Source of the DNA: Argentina anserina
Taxonomy: Eukaryota; Streptophyta; Magnoliopsida; Rosales; Rosaceae
Reading direction: 5' to 3'
NCBI RefSeq assembly: GCF_933775445.1
Contig: NC_065877.1
Coordinates: forward strand, 10,354,001-10,418,000
Length of the DNA: 64,000 bases
Part shown: piece by piece, positions 1 through 10,975 of the stretch
Layout of the letters: each line of letters begins with the position of its first letter
Numbering within the stretch: position 1 is the first letter of the stretch
Position numbers and translations under genes: made by a program
The notes under the pieces: generated by a model
Database searches by the model: none
Told to the model about the DNA's origin: nothing
Seen by the model: the letters and a program-made list of their open reading frames with translations, nothing else

Positions 1-171
1 AAACTGATTGACAGAGGACATAGATTGAAATAGAAACATTCAAATATGATAGTAATGATAGACTGATAGTACCGCATATGAAAGTAAATTGCCACCAAGT
101 ACATCAGAAACTGATAGAGAAGCAGATGTTAAACTGCCGGCAAAAACATCACGTTCGCAACCAGAAAAAAC

Positions 172-2401
172 TCAAGACTCTTGTTGCTCAGATGCATTAT
201 TTTCCTCACTTACACCCTTAATCCCTCGAAGGACTTCAGAGTAGAAATTCCAGTCAGGATGGTCTGATGAAATTGCAGGAACTCCAATTGGGTTCTCCTT
301 CACATAAACCTGAAATCATTCGAATCTGCAAGGCCATCCAAATACACCCGTAGATCTCCATTTGGATCTATGGATGTATATTTCAATCAAAAGCAGCAAT
401 TAGCAAAAGCAAATAGTACACATACGTATTGAATGTACGTATTCTGTTCCGTTTTTTACCCAATAAAGTATCACTAGCAATGTCAGGATTGTAGGATTCC
501 AGGAAAATCCCAGTGTGAGCCTGAAATGACATGAACAAACAAAGTTCTTCAGATATTTATATTAAGTTATTAACGTAAACAAGGGGCATACAATTTATAG
601 AAACTCTGAAAAAGGGTTCACAAAAAATGAAAGAATCTGAAAGTGCATGTTTATGATATTACAGGATTGAGTAGTGCCTTGTAAGGGTGATCATCAATCA
701 ACAAAGTATCACATTCAGAATACTTTCCTTCAAAATGATTCCACACTTTCTTCAGTTCTTTGAAAACTAGAGCCTTCATCTTTTTCTCCAAGGACTTGAA
801 CCCAGAATCTGACATTGAGACCGACCCTATAGAACAGAACAAAAATATTGAAGTAACGTTGCTTTCTAATTGGATAGCATATCGTCACCGAAGGGTTAAG
901 GTAGCTGTTTAAACTTACCCACACAAATAATAGTCTATTTCTCTGATTATACATGATAAAATCCAAGACACCATCTACATTTTTCCTGTTAATCCACCCA
1001 TCAGAAAAGAATAGTAACGAGCTAAATTAATTTTAAAAAGAAAGTTTAATTTGGAGTCTTTAACACACTCTAGCGCAGAAGACCATATTCCAATCTCAAA
1101 TCTTTCAAGGCAGAATTGTACAAAGTACAAACTCCTCAGCAAATGGTCTTTTGAAAACTAACAAAGAACAGTGAGTAAATGTATTACAGTATTAGGCTAT
1201 TAGCATACAACATTGTATAGAGCACATAATTTATGAAAAAGATAGAATGACTGAAAAAAAAAATCATAGTTTAGAAGTACTACTTAGATGGTTTCCAAAT
1301 TTCCCATCAGGGGTATGGTCACTTCGAATTCGAGGCTTGTTCGAATGTAAACCTTGTAGACTAGTAAACCATTGAGGGAAACGGATTGTATGCACCACGG
1401 AGTGCAGGCACCATTTCAATATTTTATTAATATCGAGACAATCTCAGTCTTTTATTTATGGAAATAGATAACATGAATTCTCAACCATCAGATTGGAGTT
1501 AGTTGATTACTTCTTTAACTGTCAACATTTTTGTTGACTAAAAAAACCTCATAGGTGTTAAAAAATTTACATTTCACACAATAGATTTTTCTTTTTTTGG
1601 ACCCTCTCTCTCTCTCTCTATCTCTCTCACTCTCTCTCTCTCTCTCTCTTAGTGCATGGTGGTGATGTCATCGAGCTTGATCGTTCGCCGGTGCTCAATT
1701 TTTGACGGGACGAGACCAAAAATCATTCAAGACTCGACGTAAATACATGGCGATTTCTTCAATTTATCTTGGGTTAGAAATTCGCGGAGAGGATGGAGTA
1801 GAACTAATATCTCACATATAAGTTATAAACCCAGAATAATTAGGGTTTCAGAAAATTGGGGGAAATCGAAAAGGTGGGGGTGTTTTTGGATTTGATTCGA
1901 GAATGGAACACGGGATTTAGGAATTGAAGAAAGAAAAAGAATCCAGATTTTGGGTTAAGATGAATGGCGACCTGGAGAGATAAGATTCAATTACAATGGT
2001 CGTTTTAATTGGAAGAGGAACATAACCCAACATTCGGATCTGGGTTTAGTGCAATAATTGCAATTGTTTTAATTTAATAATTATTAATATCCTGAAAACT
2101 ATGATAATAAATTTGTATTTTACTGTTTAAATCTGGTTTTTAGACTAACAGTGAATAAACGAAGACATTTTAAAAAATCACGTGTTTAGCACATGTTGTT
2201 GGTGGCTGCACACCGCTGAAGCACGGAATACACTCTGACCATTGAGATAAAAAACAAGAAGCTTCTTTCTTCTGGGTTCTGAAGTTGGCTTATCAGTGGA
2301 AGGCTATATTCACTTCCCGAGTCTTCGTTTGCATTATCACCACCACCATCATTATCAATACCACACAGAATAAGCGTCTTATCTGGAATAATTTCGGCCA
2401 T
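172..2401 (-). pseudogene. FCP1/NLI-interacting-factor-like HAD phosphatase, copy 1, degenerate
   Basis: Six exons can be followed by comparison with the paralogue at 6286-7629: about 2401-2200, 1157-1069, 985-919, 826-663, 520-460 and 367-172, with GT-AG borders. Recognisable pieces are VFKRPFAEEF, KNVDGVLDFIM, LLFVW, TLLIDDHPYKALLNP, DLRVYLDGLA and a C-terminal VYVKENPIGVPAIS segment ending in TGA at 172-174. These belong to the plant FCP1-homology (NIF) HAD family, which dephosphorylates phosphoproteins. The gene is broken. Exon 1 changes frame before the KKLLV strand. Exon 2 has a 7-bp tandem duplication (gtacaaa twice, 1118-1131), making it 89 bp against 82 in copy 2. Exon 4 lacks one base near 811, just after the SQC motif, and exon 6 lacks one base near 310. 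The first Asp of HAD motif I is also gone (LVFYLNG). Family assignment is firm; each lesion is read directly from the sequence. Confidence 0.8.
1613..1650. repeat. (CT)n microsatellite in intron 1 of copy 1
   Basis: An interrupted CT dinucleotide run lies in the long (about 1 kb) first intron of the degenerate FCP1-like copy. The following stretch, about 1660-2100, reads like an unrelated leader or promoter but has no supportable ORF. Confidence 0.85.
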
Positions 2402-2710
2402 AATTGATGAAAGAAGTGAGCGACCGAATTTGCTGAGTAAATTATTATAGGACTATATAGCTAATAAATAACTTCTTGAATAAAAAATAGCACATACGTT
2501 GCTATTCAAACTTTTCCAACTTCCAAATTCCAATGTTATGAAAACAACCCCTTCAAATTCTCATTTTTTCATCGAAAAATCCTCTTACTTCAAATAAAAA
2601 ATAAAAAATGAAACCATCAGACTTCCTTAACGGCTAAACCTTAAAAACACAATTAGTATTTGGCCAAAGTTTGTTGAGCATCACCGATTCACATCCACTG
2701 TTTGGCAGAA
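2402..2710. other. AT-rich 5' flank of FCP1-like copy 1
   Basis: AT-rich sequence upstream of the minus-strand ATG of copy 1, ending at the target-site duplication of the next LTR. I see no ORF, RNA gene or recognisable element in it. Confidence 0.5.
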
Positions 2711-2715
2711 CTCAT

Positions 2716-5264
2716 TGTAACGACCCCAAAATTTCGAGCATAAAGACTCAAAATATTAAAGTTGTACAACACAAAAACAATCTCAACGAATCGAAATCGT
2801 TTAAATGCACAGCGGATCATTACTGAGTTCACAATACAACTCAGACAACCAATTATTACAAACCCAATTTATAATTCAATATTACATAAAATGGAAATGT
2901 ATAATCCTCACAAGAAAGTCGCACAAAATCCTCACACAAGCTGGAACTAAATATCTTCAAGTCCTCTGAGCGGTCCGTCAATTCCCGCTAATCCACACAT
3001 GCGGAGTATCCACTACACCATCGAATTGGTGCACCGGGATTGTAAACACAAACCCGGTAAGCTTTACAGCTCGTATGAGTAAAAACAATAATAAAACTCG
3101 CATATCAATATATACGGAAATCCACAAAAACATCAAATATAAATGCACTCATGAGTCGATGGACGGCCCGTCTGGTTGTCCAAAATATGAAAATGAAAGT
3201 GCTCATGAGAAATTGGGCAACCCTTATGGTTACCCAAATGCATTTATAATACGGGTACTAATGAACGCTTGTACACATCTGTTACCCCTCACGTAGTACA
3301 CCACCGATATCGGGCAACCACCTGCTACCCAACATCCAAAAATATGAGTACTCATGAGCCGATAACTACCTGTTACCTCACATGCAGTACTCCGGCAGAC
3401 AGACTAGAGCTCTAACTGTATCGTAACTTTCGCCCGGCCAAAGGCTAGGTTCCGACTTGCCAAACACGTACAATAATCTCACATCATATTGTACAAAAAT
3501 CAAGTCCGAAGACAAATCAACATTTTAACAATCTCCATGTTAAAATCACGTACAATAATCACACATCATATTGTACAAATCAAAATCACATGCTCGATAT
3601 ACAATCTCGTCATCAAAATGACATCATCAGGATAAAATCATAGCAGTATATTATATAGCAAACTATATATATATATACGCACCTATTTACCATTTATACA
3701 ATATATATATAATCCGCTATATCATATACATGTCATATTTCATAAACACGTCCGAAGACAAAACGTTTTAACAAACACCACGTTAAAACCACGTACAATA
3801 ATCACACCTCATATTGTACAAATTAAATCACATGCTCAATATTTACTTCTCGTCATCGAAATGACCAATTCCAATGAATTCATAACAGTATATAATATAG
3901 CAAACTATATATATATGTACTTATTACCATTTATACAATATATATGTAATCCACTATATCCTATACATGTCGTAATTCAATATTAAAAACTCTTGCAACA
4001 TCTTGAATTTCCACAAGGGTAGATTCATAAATATGTGAGATTTTACTCACCTTTCTTCCTGCGTGCAACTTCCACGACACTGAAAGTAATTTCTTCACTT
4101 GTTTCGTCAGTCACCTAATAGCATGATAAATGCTTAGAAAATGATACTTAAAATACCAGGTGACGATTCCAGTACAACTAAATGTTGTTCATAAAACATT
4201 GTTCACAGAACACTGTTCATGATTTACTAATCATAGTTTTTTACTAAAACACTGTTCACAGTTACTGTTTTTACCAAAATACTGTTCACAGTTACTGTTT
4301 GTCATGACATATTCGCTGTTGCTGTTTTACCACAACACTGTTCACATTTAATGTTTCAGAACACTATTCATAGTACTATTCATGCGGCGTCACTGTTCAC
4401 CGACCGCCACCAATCATCACCAAATTTCACCACCACAACCTAAACAACATTTCCAACAACTTTCTAGTTGACACCAAGGTCTAAATCTAAGCCTAAACAA
4501 TCCAAACGACGAAGAACATAAATTCGGCACTATTCACAGACCATAGAAAATTGAAATTCTTGATTCGGGTACTTACACTTCGATTTGGCTCGATTCCTTT
4601 TGTGGGAATGTTGCTGGGACTGAGACAAGCAAAACCCCCCAAGAATCTCGAGCTATGGTGGCCTGAGGAGGCGGCGCCGACACAGCAGAAACTTCCGGCA
4701 GTTGCTGCACCGTGTGTGGTTGTCGCTGGAGTGCAAGGCGTAGCCCAAAAGATGGAGATCGTCGAGCCCGTCAGTTTGATAGGTGGCACGACACGAGGTG
4801 ACGTCGGATGGTGGAGAAATCGGCCGGAGAAGATTTTTGGGTCGGTGAACAGTACCCGAGCTCGGGTGAACAGTAATCGAGCTGATTTTTTGGAAAAAAA
4901 CTGATTTTCTGATTTCTAATCTCCTCTCCTTCCTTTTATACTATTTCAAAAATCGGAAACCAAACTTCCGTTACTAACAACTTCCACATACGACATCCGA
5001 TTAAAGCGTGCTGCGCGTCTACGAATTCTTATTGACGAATTCTACGACTTTCGTGAAAGAAGTTTCCTGAAAAGAGTGACGGATTAAAAGTCGACTCTTG
5101 GGTCAAATAAACTTAATCAAATAACACACCTTTGGCTCTTGAAACCAATTTGTACTTCGAACAACGACAAAATAAAAGGCGTAAAATGTGAATTTAATCA
5201 ATTTACTATTCCCTTAATTTCTGATAAATTAAAAGAAATGGTATTGGAAATTTGGGTTATTACA
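2716..5264. mobile_element. Solo LTR (2549 bp), probably Gypsy
   Basis: The block starts TGTAACGACCCC and ends GGGTTATTACA. It is flanked by a perfect 5-bp target-site duplication, ctcat, at 2711-2715 and 5265-5269. It holds no gag or pol sequence. The interior has degenerate short repeats (3100-3400), a 246-bp tandem duplication and many copies of a ctgttcac motif (4180-4400), all typical of large plant Gypsy LTRs. I infer a solo LTR left by LTR-LTR recombination; a non-autonomous element with undetected short LTRs is the alternative. The 117-codon ORF at 4551-4904 has no recognisable domain and is not called. Confidence 0.78.
3504..3985. repeat. 246-bp tandem duplication inside the solo LTR
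   Basis: Two diverged copies begin with gtccgaagacaaa at 3504 and 3750. Each contains cgtacaataatcacac, an ORF-free TA-rich stretch, and ends near atacatgtc. The offset of several matching words is 243-246 bp. A shorter repeat of the cgtacaataat word also occurs at 3467. Confidence 0.75.
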
Positions 5265-5269
5265 CTCAT

Positions 5270-6285
5270 TGTTTCCTTCAAATCGGCACGAGGTTATACT
5301 GTTATAGACTTATACGAATTTTTTTTTCTTTTAACTGAAATTCAGTCTAAACAAATTATTCACTCTAGTTTCCAAATCATGCCCCTTCCTTACAAAGGAG
5401 TTCTTATTCTTTATTTTCATAATCTGATCCCATCATGTCCTACATTTAATTGACTATCTGTAACTTCCTTTTGTGGACAATGTTGCTTGGAACTCATTTC
5501 CTAATTCAAATGGGATAACTGATCTTGTATCAACACCATTGTTGGGTAGTACAGGAGTTCTCCTTTCAATCAATGATTTGTTACATATTGTATGTGAATT
5601 AAAATATTCAAGAACCTCATTCAAAAGAAAATTATAAGAATCCATTCAACATTACTATATTTACATAATTTTTTATATATCAATGAAGAACTTTATTAGA
5701 GAAAACCTCAATTGAGCTGATTGTATTCATGCTGCATTACATCTTGGACGCCTATGGAACTCGGTCAAACCAAGTATGGCCATGAGAACTTCAAAGCCTA
5801 AACTGGCTAGTCCACAAATGCCTCGGAATCTCTTGGTGTATAGCTTATGGATTTCTGTTGCAGGCACTGCATGGCAGGCTGAATGTCTTCAATTGGTGCT
5901 CCATTGAGTAGAGCAGGGTCTCTAACCTTTGCTTCTCCAACAGCCTCAGTATAATTAATCTCTATAACAACATTTGGAGTCTGGAGAGGGGGGAGGTCCA
6001 ATAACCTCAGTACAATCACTTCCTTGAACTTGTTTTGAAATTATGGTAACTGGCTCAGTTTAGTTTGAACTTGCATGCGTAGGTAAAATTTGTTCTCATA
6101 TCAAAGCAGTCTAAATGCTTGACAGTGATCTTAAGAGCAATACGAGTGTGTGCGACAAAATAAAAATATTTTGCATACATTGAATATAAGCGGATGCCTT
6201 CGGAATTTAGGACATAGAAAAGTAGAAATTTTTTCAGAACATCATTTTACTGACTCCAACTTCTTAGCAACAATTCCAACAGCTT
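5270..6285. other. Spacer between the solo LTR and FCP1-like copy 2
   Basis: About 1 kb lies between the TSD and the stop codon of the second FCP1-like copy. Two short minus-strand open stretches (5454-5645 and 5807-6019) have no motif I recognise. The latter, with the words QTPNVVIEINYT and PALLNGAPIEDI, has a protein-like composition and could be a relic exon, but I cannot name it. Confidence 0.4.
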
Positions 6286-7629
6286 TCAAGCCTTTTGATT
6301 ACGACTGATAACCCTCGAATAGTAACTCCAATCAGAATGAGAAGCATTTATTGCAGGCTGTCCAAATGGATGTTCTTTCACATAAGCAGTAACATCAGCT
6401 GCACCAGCAAGTCGCCCCAAGTAAAGCCGCAACTCACCCTCAGGACCTGATGACACAATAGAACGTCAAGTGCTAACTTAAAACAACAGTTTATAAAATG
6501 ACCATTATTAAGTTTCTCACCCAAATAACTGTCAGTAATATGGTCAACCTTGTATTCAGTAGGAAAAATAGCTGTGTTTGGCTGCAGAAGAATCAAATGA
6601 TGCATTGACAACATGAGAATGCTATATATGAAGTTAAGTCTACGACACTACAAGAAATTTTCTTTGAGAGAAGCATAATATTACAGGGTTTAACAGAGCC
6701 TTGTAAGGGTCATTATCTATCAGCAAGGTATTTGATTTTGAATATTTTCCCATTGGAAGTCTGGCTCTAGAATCCTTGTTCCAGAGTTTTTTCAAATCCT
6801 TCAGATACAGTGGTTTGTCTTTCTTCTCCAAGGTCTTGAACCTGAATCAGTACATTCAGATTGATCCTAAATTTCAAATAAAAATTTCCAACATCAATGT
6901 CCAAAATATTGCTCAAATCCTTAAAAATTAATGCCAAGAGTATATGATGACGCCCTCATGAAAACACTTACCCAAGCAAATAACAGCTTTCTCCTCAACC
7001 CTTTCATAACACAATCCAAGGCATTGTCCAAATACCATCTGTCAATCAAATGGATTTAAGACAAGAGACGATGCAAATCAAAAAAGTACCGTGCATTCGT
7101 GTGTGCAAGTTTCAGAAGTGATACATATTAGCTGCTAGTGTGTATTGGAACTAGATTTCAAAGAAAATTACAGTAACATGATTTTATATTTGTATGAGAA
7201 AATAGGGCCCGAGTTTCATACTCCCTTGCAGAAGACCATATTCCCACTTCAAATCTTTCCAAGCAGAATTTCATAAATTCTTCACAATAAGGCCTCTTAT
7301 AAACTGTGATGAAGGAGAAGGAAGTTAGAGACTTGTTTACATGCAAAGGGAAAGATTAACATGAAAGAATTACTACCATGAAAGCTCCCATACGATGCAT
7401 CTACACGTCGAGATCTTGGTATGTTAGATATGCCATAGCGGTAGACCCTATGGCAGAGCAGCCCACCAAGACCAAGAACAAGAAGCTTCTTTCTTGGACC
7501 AAGGCTCAGTTTCTCAAGAGGGAGATCCAACTGATCATGATCCAATGTGTTTCTGTTATCTTGAGAATCATTGTCACTGTAGCCACCGTGATCTGAAGAT
7601 AGAATTTTGTTTTTTAACTTTTCTGCCAT
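6286..7629 (-). pseudogene. FCP1/NLI-interacting-factor-like HAD phosphatase, copy 2, one-base frameshift
   Basis: Six exons with GT-AG borders: 7629-7377, 7303-7222, 7038-6972, 6866-6685, 6591 region (6581-6521) and 6446-6286. They would give about 268 aa if exon 4 were in frame. Visible parts are a KKLLVLGLGGLL strand (HAD motif I position), VYKRPYCEEF, FEVGIWSSARE, LDCVMKGLRRKLLFAW, DQSEC, NTLLIDNDPYKALLNP, TAIFPTEYKV, ELRLYLGRLAGA and YVKEHPFGQPAI. This is the order of the plant FCP1-homology HAD family. One base is missing near 6840, between DQSECTDSG and the LEKKDKPL stretch, which shifts exon 4. The motif I aspartates are replaced by Gly (LGLGG), so the protein would lack the nucleophile even without the frameshift. 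A sequencing error at 6840 cannot be excluded. Confidence 0.78.
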
Positions 7630-8135
7630 CTTTGGAATGCAAGCTAATTAACATCGGTGGTCGATTACTTGATTTAAATAGAAGAGAGCATGAGGACAAT
7701 TCTTGGTTTTTTTGAATCCCCTTTGGTCTTTGCTATTAAATTCTATCTATAAACGGATGTTTTCCCAAGGTATGTTCAGTAAATTGGACTAGATCTCTAT
7801 GACTTTGACGCTTTGGTTTCTTAACCAGCACAATCAATCTCGTCCTATTGATAAGAAAAATAAAGAGGTAGAACGATACGTCTCTCATACTTTTATGTAA
7901 GATTATATATACAAAGGGCCGACTAAGTTGCTGTAACTAACAAAGATAACTCTTAGGTTCTTGGAAGCTTAAGCTGATTGTAGCATTTGTTACTCTGCAT
8001 CATGGCTCACTGTTAAGAAGTTAAATAGATTAAGGGAGTAAAAACACACATGAAGTACAATAAATTGCCCAGCATTAGGCCTTAACGACTACCATGACTC
8101 CATGAGCTATCTTAACATTATACTCTAGCAGAACT
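7630..8135. other. Spacer upstream of copy 2
   Basis: AT-rich sequence between the copy 2 start codon and the downstream end of the copy 3 fragment. It is the presumed promoter region of copy 2; nothing specific is recognised in it. Confidence 0.4.
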
Positions 8136-8333
8136 CTAATACAAGCCAGCCAAAACAAGAAGATATTGAATCCAGCTCCAACTAGGAAAACTCAACAACG
8201 CAGTTGTTGAGATGCATATGCTTCCTTGCTTTCTCCCGTAAGCTTTTCCTTGAATGACATTATAGTAACAGTTCCAATCAGGGTGACTAGATGAAATTGC
8301 AGGGAAAATTGTAGGATGGTACGTGTTGTCATC
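8136..8333 (-). pseudogene. Terminal-exon fragment of a third FCP1-like copy
   Basis: A single exon-like segment preceded by a CTCTAG acceptor at 8334-8335 reads FPAISSSHPDWN followed by YYNVIQG. It matches the last exons of copies 1 (VPAISSDHPDWNF) and 2 (PAINASHSDWSYY). The frame stays open to a TAG at 8136-8138 with an altered tail. No upstream exons are found between 8334 and the copia insertion at 9206, nor beyond the copia element. This is a truncated duplicate that extends the tandem array to three. Confidence 0.65.
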
Positions 8334-9205
8334 CTAGAGAGAATCAACATTTCCAACTAATAGTGTTTTTTTTTAAATTAAACGATATATTCGAAATTTC
8401 ACTTTATAAAAATTATACAGAAATTTATCTACCTCATAAGGTTTCGACATATGATGCATGAATGTAGTTCTACGTACAGATACTCATAAAGGCACTAAAT
8501 CGGTTTAGATACAAGAGCAGATCGAGTGGCCATATACAATGATGCCCAATGTCTCACTCGTTTAATCTACCCCGTAATTTGGTCATTGTGTTATCAAAGA
8601 GTTGGTTCAAACTCTACACAGTTGCATTAATTGTAGCTTAATTGTTACAATATACTCAACAATGGTAATTAACTATTTATTTACAATACAGTGAATACAT
8701 TAATTTAGTTAGACTAGCTTATACACTTGGAACTATAAAATGGTTTGACATTAAGAAATGTTGGAACATATATATTTTATACGAGTATCAAACGTGCTAG
8801 GGCAGCTAATCCTCTGTCCCCAAATTCCCTATTCCTTATTTCCCATTTCCCATTAATATATAGACATCTATCATTTCTTGCCAACTCACCAAATTCTAAT
8901 CTAACTATGTAAAATGAAAATAAAAATAAATAAATATAATCTAACTCCGAAAAAAAAGAGATTAATCATCATCTTCTTCCTCTTCATTTCCTTCACTCTG
9001 TTCATAATAATTGATAGAAAAAACGCATAACAGCTAACAAAGTTGCACCCAACCAAGATTACTCGAAGAGAAGCCCGAGCTGGTTTGAATGGTATAATAA
9101 ATAATCGAATTTCGTCACTTGTCGATGTTCCGAAGCTTTATTAGAAGATGGTTTTTCTTAAAAAATCTCGCCTCACCTGCATTGAGGTTTAAGATGAGGG
9201 AGATA
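8334..9205. other. AT-rich intergenic DNA left of the copia element
   Basis: About 870 bp with no ORF or element I can support. It ends at the copia target-site duplication (atttg, 9206-9210). Confidence 0.45.
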
Positions 9206-9275
9206 ATTTGACTTGAATATTGAGATTTGTATTGATCTATTGAGTGAATTGATACAAGGCTAAGCTATCTATTTA

Positions 9276-9898
9276 GGAAAAAACTTGCGTCCGATCTATG
9301 TTGGACGCAGCCGTCCGAACTCTCCTATGTGGACCAATACTAGGCTGCCACGTATCATCTTCTTCTGACTAGATTTCAGCTTTTTATCATTGTTTTTTTA
9401 TTTTGGAAAAAAAATAGAGATGTGATACGTGAAGAAAAGAAGCGCGTCTGGTACAAACGCAGCTGCTCCGCAGTCTCCCCTCTTTTCTTCATCGGAACCT
9501 CCTCGTTCCTCACTTTCTCTTTCGTTTGCACGACACACCTTCTCTACTCAGCTATCCTATTAGGTAATACGTTTCTCTTCAATTCTCTCCCCCCCTCTTT
9601 CTCTCTCTCTCTCTTCAAATTTATAATCCTTGCACTTGGATTCTGACCCGTCAAAAGAGAATAGAGATGAGAAAATTTCAATGGGTATTAAAATTCGGGT
9701 CTCTGATCTTGGGATTCGCTATTGCTAAACTAGTATTGGCTGCTCAATTGATTTCAATTATAATACATAGAGTTAACATGAACAGTTAAAGTGGAGACCT
9801 TTTAGATTTTGTTTGCTGTGGGTATGCAGTTTAATTATGGACTTGCTGTTGTATGATTCTTGTGATGATTGTAGCAATGATTTCAATGTTAAACATGG
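9276..9898 (+). repeat. MULE left terminal inverted repeat
   Basis: Matches the reverse complement of 13816-14435 until the word aaacatgg, after which the two sides diverge. A few substitutions and small indels (for example around 9400) separate the arms. Confidence 0.92.
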
Positions 9899-10022
9899 AA
9901 AAGTTCCCCAACATGAATCGCTGCAATCCTTCTTTAAAATGGTAAAACATCTTAGTATCATTAGCAAGTTGAAATACAATGATATAACTATTCATGGATC
10001 ATCAATATGTTATACTTACATT

Positions 10023-10057
<35 letters not shown>

Positions 10058-10975
10058 TTTTTTAAAGCATCAAATAAAAATGTTCTGTTATGTTTAACAA
10101 TAAATTAAATTTTGTGCTATTCAAAAAGTCCTCATATATTTGTTAAACTATGAGGATTCTTGTTGTTTTATCTTCCAGGTCAAGTTCAATAAGAGAACTC
10201 AGTGACTAGGTTGTGTTCTCCATCGACTTGCAAAGAACATAAGAAAGCATGAGTTCCATATGTTGGAGGTTGTAAGTTGGTAAATACAGTTAGAGAACAT
10301 ACTGACCATTGTCACTGGTTAAGATTCACTGCATTTGTATGCATTTGTATCTCAGAACTCAATAGTGCTTAGCATTCCTCTTATTAAGATGAAATAACCA
10401 TATGTACTCAAATGCATGTTATGCAACACATTGGTTTTACTTATATATTCATCAGAGTTTTCTTATGTATTGTTTTTTTTTTCTCCAAGATGCAGTTTTC
10501 AGAGACCAATATTGTCTCATACATGATATATGATAGAATGTTTATAAATTATGCAGAGCATCGAAAATGTCTGAATGAATTATTAGGCAAAGAAAAGTGA
10601 TTGAACGAATGGAGAATTGAGCAAGTATCCATGAGATCTTGAAAAAAATAAGTAATTGCATGAATTCAGAATTGAGCATGTCTAGTTGCCAAAATAAATT
10701 CTTGTTTCTGAATCTACAAAAGCTATCAACTTGAACAACTCTTCTTCTCATTTTTCTCTGTTGAATTGATCTCCTTGTCCTCATTACCTCATAACATATC
10801 CACTTGCGTCATAGCTTCATACAAGAACAATTAATACCAAACGTTTTAGTAGTTACACAATATAGAAGTAGTCTGATGAAATTTTGAAGACTGACAGTTA
10901 AGTGATTCTACTAAACTGCTATAGTAGTTTATGAAAGTTGTGTATATGAACAAACCTGTTTGACGGCTAAGCATG
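9899..10975. other. MULE interior, 3' of the transposase gene
   Basis: About 1.1 kb between the left TIR and the transposase stop codon. It is AT-rich, with a (TA)n run at about 10025-10053, and I see no coding capacity. It presumably holds the 3' UTR and polyadenylation region. Confidence 0.6.

Noticed and set aside
4551..4904. 117-codon plus-strand ORF and its minus-strand partner at 4493-4789
   Set aside because: Both lie inside the solo LTR, have no domain, and occupy a GC-richer patch that opens several frames by chance.
5280..5293. Stretch aaatcggcacgagg resembling the EcoRI cDNA-library adaptor (aattcggcacgagg)
   Set aside because: One mismatch and no cDNA-like sequence or poly(A) beside it; most likely coincidence rather than a cloning artefact.
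7378..7715. Plus-strand ORFs opposite FCP1-like copy 2
   Set aside because: They mirror exon 1 of the minus-strand gene, which has family motifs; the plus frames have none.
9422..10097. Plus-strand ORFs 9422-9646 and 9813-10097
   Set aside because: They occur in mirrored form in the right MULE TIR, so they are TIR sequence, not genes.
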